Origin: AP-16 sp963755055
Lineage (GTDB): Bacteria; Pseudomonadota; Alphaproteobacteria; Rhizobiales; Xanthobacteraceae
Length of the DNA stretch: 64,000 nucleotides
Reading direction: 5' to 3'
Assembly: GCA_963755055.1 (NCBI GenBank)
Contig: CAVWIS010000035.1
Coordinates: forward strand, 1-64,000
Shown here: positions 60,145-64,000 of the stretch, in pieces
How positions within the stretch are numbered: the first letter of the stretch is position 1
Layout: every line of letters starts with the position of its first letter
Notes under the pieces: generated by a model
Told to the model about the DNA's origin: nothing
The model's input: only the letters and a program-made list of their open reading frames with translations
Database searches by the model: none
Program-made: the position numbers and the translations under genes

Positions 60145-61668
60145 ATGCCGCATCGGTTGCGTCCTTGGCAATTGAGCAAGGCGCTGGAGCTGATCGAGTC
60201 GGATCCGGCTCGCGCCTGGACTGTCGGCGAGCTTGCCAAGAGCTGCGGCATCGGGCCCAGAGTTCTGCAGAGGTATTTCCGACGGTTCGTCGGCCGCACG
60301 CCCGTCGCGCACCTGCGCACTGTTCGACTCGATCGGGTTCGGCAGGATCTGCTGCGTGCGCCGCGCGATGCCCGCATTACCGAGATCGCCACGCGTTGCG
60401 GCTTCAGCCATCTGGGGCGTTTCGCCACGTGGTATCGCGAGCGTTATGGCGAAACTCCCTCGGCAACGTTGCAGCATGGGCGGATTGGCGCTGTCGCTCC
60501 GACCCGCTGTCCGCCGCCCGTGGCCTCGGCGCACGATCGGCCGGCTGTTGCCGTTCGGCCGTTCGAGCTGTTTGGCGATCAGGCGCGCCATGCCGCCGGC
60601 CTCGCGGAGGAGATTGCGGCCGCGCTGCTGCGGCTCCGCTGTATCGTGGTCTCGACGATCTCCAAGGCGCGCTACCACCTCGGCGGAACGGTGCGTGGCG
60701 ACGGCGGGGACCACCTCCGCGTCACCGTCACTCTCGGCGATGCAGCGGCCGGCCGCATGCTCTGGGCCGACCATTGGGACGGCCGCTGCGACGGTGTCTT
60801 CGAGCTGCAGGAGCGCGTGGCCCTCGGCGTGGCGCGGGCGCTTGAGCCGGCGCTGCGCGACGCCGAGATCGAACGGGCGTGTCGCACCGAGCCCGAGCAG
60901 CTGACCGCCTGGGGCCTGACCATGCGGGCATTGCCGAGCGTGCAGTCGTACAAGGCGGCCGCGGAAGCGATGGCGTTGGAGCTTCTCGAGCGGGCGATGG
61001 AGCTCGCACCCCGCGACCCGCTCCCGATGTCGCTGGCCGCCATGTGCCGTGGCGTGCGCGGCTGCCTTCACTTCACCGAGCGGCCCAACGAGGAGAAGAT
61101 GGCGGCATGTGCGCTGGCCGGCAGCGCAGCGATGCTCAACAAGTCGGACGCCCTGGCAGAGACCTTGTTGGCGGTCGGATACACGCTGGCAAACGAGCTT
61201 GGCACCGCGGCAATTCACGCCAACCGGGCGCTCAATCTCGATGGCGGGCTGGCCTGGGCCTGGTGCCGCCGCGGATGGATCGATGTCTTCCGCGGCCAGG
61301 CGGCCGAGGCGATCGAGCGTCTTCAGATCGCCCGATCGCTTGCCACCGGCGATCCGGTGTTGAATGCCTCGAGCTCCTTCGCCATCGGGGCCTCACACTT
61401 CCAGGCAGGCCGGCATGGCGAGGCGATCCGTTGGATCGCACGCGGGATCGCCGAGCGCCCCCAGGGCGGGCTCGCCCCGGTCTTCCTTGCCTCGGCGCTC
61501 GCTTTCGACGATCGCAAGGATGAGGCGAGACATGCCATCGACGTGTGGAGGCGCGCGCACCCGGGCATGACGATCGCACACCTCAAGTCGGGCTGGCCGT
61601 TCGAGGCGTCTTTCCTGGACCGTGTTGCCGAAGGCCTCGAGAATGTCGGCATGCGACAGGGGGCGTGA
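60145..61668 (+). CDS. AraC-type regulator with TPR-like C-terminal half
   Basis: This 507-residue protein starts at ATG 60,145 after AAGGGAGGC. Residues 8-110 are an N-terminal AraC helix-turn-helix pair: WTVGELAKSCGIGPRVLQRY, VAHLRTVRLDRVRQDLL, ATRCGFSHLGRFATWYRERY. Residues 130-250 resemble the TolB/cyclase-associated domain (PFELFGDQARHAAGLAEEIA, GRMLWADHWDG). The rest has tetratricopeptide-like repeats (ELLERAMELAPRDPLPMSLA, HANRALNLDGGLAWAWCRRG). It is divergent from the methanethiol-oxidase-like gene across 280 bases. Confidence 0.85.
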   Translation: MPHRLRPWQLSKALELIESDPARAWTVGELAKSCGIGPRVLQRYFRRFVGRTPVAHLRTVRLDRVRQDLLRAPRDARITEIATRCGFSHLGRFATWYRERYGETPSATLQHGRIGAVAPTRCPPPVASAHDRPAVAVRPFELFGDQARHAAGLAEEIAAALLRLRCIVVSTISKARYHLGGTVRGDGGDHLRVTVTLGDAAAGRMLWADHWDGRCDGVFELQERVALGVARALEPALRDAEIERACRTEPEQLTAWGLTMRALPSVQSYKAAAEAMALELLERAMELAPRDPLPMSLAAMCRGVRGCLHFTERPNEEKMAACALAGSAAMLNKSDALAETLLAVGYTLANELGTAAIHANRALNLDGGLAWAWCRRGWIDVFRGQAAEAIERLQIARSLATGDPVLNASSSFAIGASHFQAGRHGEAIRWIARGIAERPQGGLAPVFLASALAFDDRKDEARHAIDVWRRAHPGMTIAHLKSGWPFEASFLDRVAEGLENVGMRQGA

Positions 61669-61718
61669 CCGCAGGGGCCATCGCATATGAATGTTTGGCC
61701 GTTCCCCAGGCGCGCTTT

Positions 61719-61747
61719 ACCTCCCCCTGGAGGGCCTGGAGGGGAGG
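61719..61747. terminator. G/C-rich hairpin after the AraC-type gene
   Basis: CCTCCCC and GGGGAGG pair around CTGGAGGGCCTGGA, about 50 bases past the stop codon. No T-run follows. Confidence 0.4.
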
Positions 61748-61807
61748 GGCGCTACGATGTCGATCGCGTGGAAAAGCTCTGTAAAATCAGAGCTTTACTC
61801 GCTTGGC

Positions 61808-61845
61808 ATGTACCCAGGGGACGGCCCTGGATACGCCCTGGGTAC
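61808..61845. repeat. Perfect 11-bp inverted repeat
   Basis: TGTACCCAGGG and CCCTGGGTACA are exact reverse complements separated by 16 bases. The region 61,700-61,900 is also rich in CCCTGG words. Confidence 0.6.
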
Positions 61846-61992
61846 ATTTCCTGGCTGCGCCTATGGTTTCACTCGCTCGGCGGCTGCGCAAGCCGGCTCC
61901 CAGGCCGCCCCTGGGTGCGGTCGGCCTCGATGGCGCGGTGATGGTCACCTTGGACCGTGACGCGGGTTGCTATCGGCCGTCCCCGAGCACTC

Positions 61993-62169
61993 TCACGCCC
62001 ACGGGTCGCGATGGGCGCCCAGGTCGCGCGCGAGGTCACCGAGATTTAGGGCCACCGACCCGACGAGTGACAAGATAGCAACCCCAAGGTGGGCCTGGCA
62101 TCCCGGTATCTCTCCGCCGGAAATCGCTTCGAGTTCGTCGTCCATCAGTTCGCGCATCGTCATCTCCAT
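61993..62169 (-). CDS. Double-glycine leader peptide, second of a tandem pair
   Basis: ATG 62,169 opens 58 residues: MTMRELMDDELEAISGG is a double-glycine leader (L.DDELEA.SGG). The mature part EIPGCQAHLGVAILSLVGSV continues as a hydrophobic stretch ending DLGAHRDPWA. It starts 20 bases after the stop of the peptide gene at 62,189 and points the same way, so they are likely cotranscribed. No C39 exporter or modification enzyme is in view. Confidence 0.7.
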   Translation of the reverse strand: MEMTMRELMDDELEAISGGEIPGCQAHLGVAILSLVGSVALNLGDLARDLGAHRDPWA

Positions 62170-62188
62170 TGTGGTTGTCTGATCGGTT

Positions 62189-62389
62189 CTAGCACGGCCC
62201 GAAGGCGTAACCGATGGTCAGGATCGTTTGGTGCGCTGTCCTATTGAAGAAGTTGATGACGGCATTTGCGCCTTTCGCGAGGTCAGCAGCAGGGCTGCCG
62301 CCGCTGACGCCGTCGACCTCTTCGTCCGTCAGCGCGCGGATTGGCGCGGTCGTAACGCTGGTGTGGCTCATGGGCATGATGGCGCGCAT
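62189..62389 (-). CDS. Double-glycine leader peptide, first of a tandem pair
   Basis: This 66-residue product starts at ATG 62,389 after GGAGAACG. The leader APIRALTDEEVDGVSGG is followed by SPAADLAKGANAVINFFNRT and AHQTILTIGYAFGPC. The leader type matches peptides at 2524, 35,826 and 61,993. Two unlike peptides in one transcript is the layout of two-peptide class II bacteriocins, though rhizobial orphans with this leader are common. Confidence 0.7.
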   Translation of the reverse strand: MRAIMPMSHTSVTTAPIRALTDEEVDGVSGGSPAADLAKGANAVINFFNRTAHQTILTIGYAFGPC

Positions 62390-62594
62390 AATCGTTCTCC
62401 AATTCGTTGCGTTACCACTATGTCGCTCGCGGTTGCAGTTCGGATCAACAGTCTCCGGCGCTTGTGTGATCTGTCGCACGTGTGGTCGACCAAAGTTGTC
62501 AGGGACCGCCACCAGGGAGCCCCAGGCGGCTCTCAGGCATAACTCGCGCGCCGTCGGAAAGCCGGCGCGATCCTCATCACATTGCCCAGGACGA

Positions 62595-63554
62595 TCATGT
62601 CGCCGCGAACCGGTTCAGCGCGCCGACGACGGCGGTGATGAACGTGTTTCCGCCGCCATGGCCGGCATCGTCGAGGACGAGGAGCTCGCTGGTGCTCCAG
62701 CCCTGCGCCAGTCGCCACGCGGTCTCCAACGGGCCGCTGACATCGTAGCGGCCGTGGATCAGGACGCCGGGAATGCCGTTCAGTCCGGCTGCATCGCGCA
62801 GCAGCTGGTCCTCCTCGAGAAAGGCGGCGTGGCGCCAGTAGTGCGTGACCAGGCGGGCGAACCGGAGGCGAAATTCCGGGTCCTGGTAGCGCGGATTGGG
62901 GACATGGCCGGGGGTGAGGGAGACGTGCGCGTCTTCCCAGGCGCACCACTCCCGCGCGGCGCGCTCGCGGACGGCGGGATCGGCGTCGAACAGCAGCGCG
63001 GCGTATGCGTCGCAAAGCGGCAGGTGCCGCAATGGCTCCGGCACCGCCGTGGCGAAGCGGTCCCATTCGCGGGGGAAGATGCGCCCGACGTCGCGGGTGA
63101 TCCATTCGACCTCGCGTCGCGATGTCGTGGTCACGAGCGCCAGCACCAGCGCGTCGACGCGCCGCCGGTGCGCCTGGGCGTAGGCGAGGCCAAGGGTGGT
63201 TCCCCAGGATATGCCCAGGATGGTCCAGCGCTCGATACCGTGAAGCCGGCGCAACGCCTCGATATCGGCGATGAGATGCGCCGTGGTGTTGGCGCCGAGA
63301 TCGGCATCCGGCTCGCTGGCGAGCGGCCTGCTGCGGCCGGACCCGCGCTGGTCGAACAGAACGACACGGTAGGCGTCGGGGTCGAAGAAGCGGCGCTGGC
63401 CCGGCGAGAAGCCCGTACCGGGGCCGCCGTGCAGGAAGAGCGCGGGTCTGCCGGCGGGATTGCCGCAGCACTCCCAATACACCTGATGGCCGTCGCCCGC
63501 GTCGAGCAGGCCGCTGTCGTACGGCTCGATTGCCGGGAAGCGATCGTCCTGCAT
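62595..63554 (-). CDS. pip: Proline iminopeptidase (S33 family)
   Basis: ATG 63,554 opens 319 residues of an alpha/beta hydrolase. The HGGPG oxyanion motif is at 42-46 and FDQRGSGRS follows. Ser116 in GISWGTTLGLAYA is the nucleophile, and HGRYDVSGP and DDAGHGGG supply Asp and His. GISWG replaces the usual GGSWG. The enzyme removes N-terminal proline from peptides. The frame is open upstream into a monooxygenase sequence, so a fused product is possible. Confidence 0.88.
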   Translation of the reverse strand: MQDDRFPAIEPYDSGLLDAGDGHQVYWECCGNPAGRPALFLHGGPGTGFSPGQRRFFDPDAYRVVLFDQRGSGRSRPLASEPDADLGANTTAHLIADIEALRRLHGIERWTILGISWGTTLGLAYAQAHRRRVDALVLALVTTTSRREVEWITRDVGRIFPREWDRFATAVPEPLRHLPLCDAYAALLFDADPAVRERAAREWCAWEDAHVSLTPGHVPNPRYQDPEFRLRFARLVTHYWRHAAFLEEDQLLRDAAGLNGIPGVLIHGRYDVSGPLETAWRLAQGWSTSELLVLDDAGHGGGNTFITAVVGALNRFAAT

Positions 63555-64000
63555 TACGCGGGCTCCGCGCGACGTTTGTGCGCCCGCCGCCGGCCTGATT
63601 GATCCTTCCTGCCGCGCCGCTCTCGTCACTCCGCGGCCGCCTCTGCCTCCGCCGCGAGCTTCCACGACCCGACCGCCAGGCCGCGGCAGGCCGAGATTCT
63701 CCCGCAGCGTCTTTCCCGCGTAGTCCTTGTGGTACAGGCCGCGGCGCTGCAGCTCGGGAACCACGTGGCGCACGAAATCCGCATAGGCGCCGGGCACGTA
63801 GGTCGCCGCCACCACGAAGCCGTCGCAGCCGCGGCTGGCGAACATCTCCTCCATGTAGTCGGCGATCTCCTTGGGGCCGCCGACGATCGCGCTCTCGACC
63901 TGGCCGCGGCCGCTGAAATGGATGAAGTCGCGCGCGCTCGGGTTGGTCTTGCCGCTGCGTTTCAGCACGCCGTCGCGGATGCCCAAGCATGCCCGTGCAT
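63555..64000 (-). CDS. C-terminal part of a second LLM flavin monooxygenase, cut by the window edge
   Basis: The frame, open at the right edge, reads SAIVGGPKEIADYMEEMFAS, RGCDGFVVAATYVPGAYADF and HVVPELQRRGLYHKDYAGKT, then LRENLGLPRPGGR. This is the end of an NtaA/DszA-group monooxygenase, related to 54,215-55,603. After PRPGGR, where such proteins stop, the frame continues through a Gly/Arg-rich stretch straight into the iminopeptidase. It is either a real fusion or a lost stop codon. Confidence 0.75.

Noticed and set aside
58393..61668. A 1,091-codon plus-strand open frame
   Set aside because: Only the part from ATG 60,145 is a gene. The first 580 codons are the antisense shadow of the SELENBP1-like gene, with His/Asp-rich composition and no motifs.
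1..64000. rRNA genes or complete tRNA genes
   Set aside because: I found no rRNA-like sequence and only the tRNA-Leu 3' half; a full tRNA fold was not seen elsewhere by eye.

Overview
The window looks like DNA from an alphaproteobacterium of the order Hyphomicrobiales, most like a Bradyrhizobium or Rhodopseudomonas type. The reasons are the gene families present (a MucR/Ros-like regulator, a CtrA-like response-regulator remnant, small families with double-glycine leaders), FixK/FNR-type boxes, and intergenic palindromes with a GCATTTCC/GGAAATGC stem. These are judgements from recall and reading; no database was searched.

The window has two parts joined at about 39.2 kb. Positions 1-39,206 are the right arm of an integrated element. 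An intact tyrosine integrase (37,801-39,177) lies next to the 3' half of a tRNA-Leu(UAA) gene (39,207-39,264). That half-tRNA marks the right attachment end, so the left end and the intact tRNA should lie beyond position 1. The element is sparse and decayed. It holds many small orphan genes, two XRE regulators, two nearly identical SANT-like proteins, a 360-bp duplicated ribbon-helix-helix gene, a ParA/ribbon-helix-helix pair with palindromic sites at both ends, and a broken TIR-NACHT defence-type gene. It also carries remnants of IS3, IS5, IS21, IS66, IS91, IS256 and ISAzo13 elements. Fragments of LigD-type DNA ligase (four), SRAP protein (three), DUF2142, YecA, YccF, MT-A70 methylase, DsrE, cupredoxin, SnoaL and histidine kinase are scattered through it. 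Eight or so short helical proteins and several double-glycine leader peptides are the commonest intact genes.

Positions 39,265-64,000 read as ordinary chromosome. First come small envelope and stress genes (LapA-like, two Gly/Val-rich secreted paralogues, DUF1330), some next to FixK-type boxes. Next is a TetR regulator divergent from an NmrA-like reductase, then a MAPEG protein, a globin, a tripartite-tricarboxylate binding protein and a secreted caspase-like protein. A complete branched-chain-type ABC transporter follows (binding protein, livG, livF, livH, livM). After it are a flavin monooxygenase of the NtaA/DszA group, a fused CoA-transferase with a frameshift, a SELENBP1/methanethiol-oxidase gene with a membrane-protein partner, and a divergent AraC-TPR regulator. 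The window ends with a tandem pair of double-glycine peptides, a proline iminopeptidase, and the tail of a second flavin monooxygenase that runs into the peptidase without a stop codon.

The uptake system, two monooxygenases, a methanethiol-oxidase homologue and a CoA-transferase suggest use of small organic, perhaps organosulfur, compounds. That link is an inference. Several core genes contain single-base frameshifts, which could be real decay or sequencing error.
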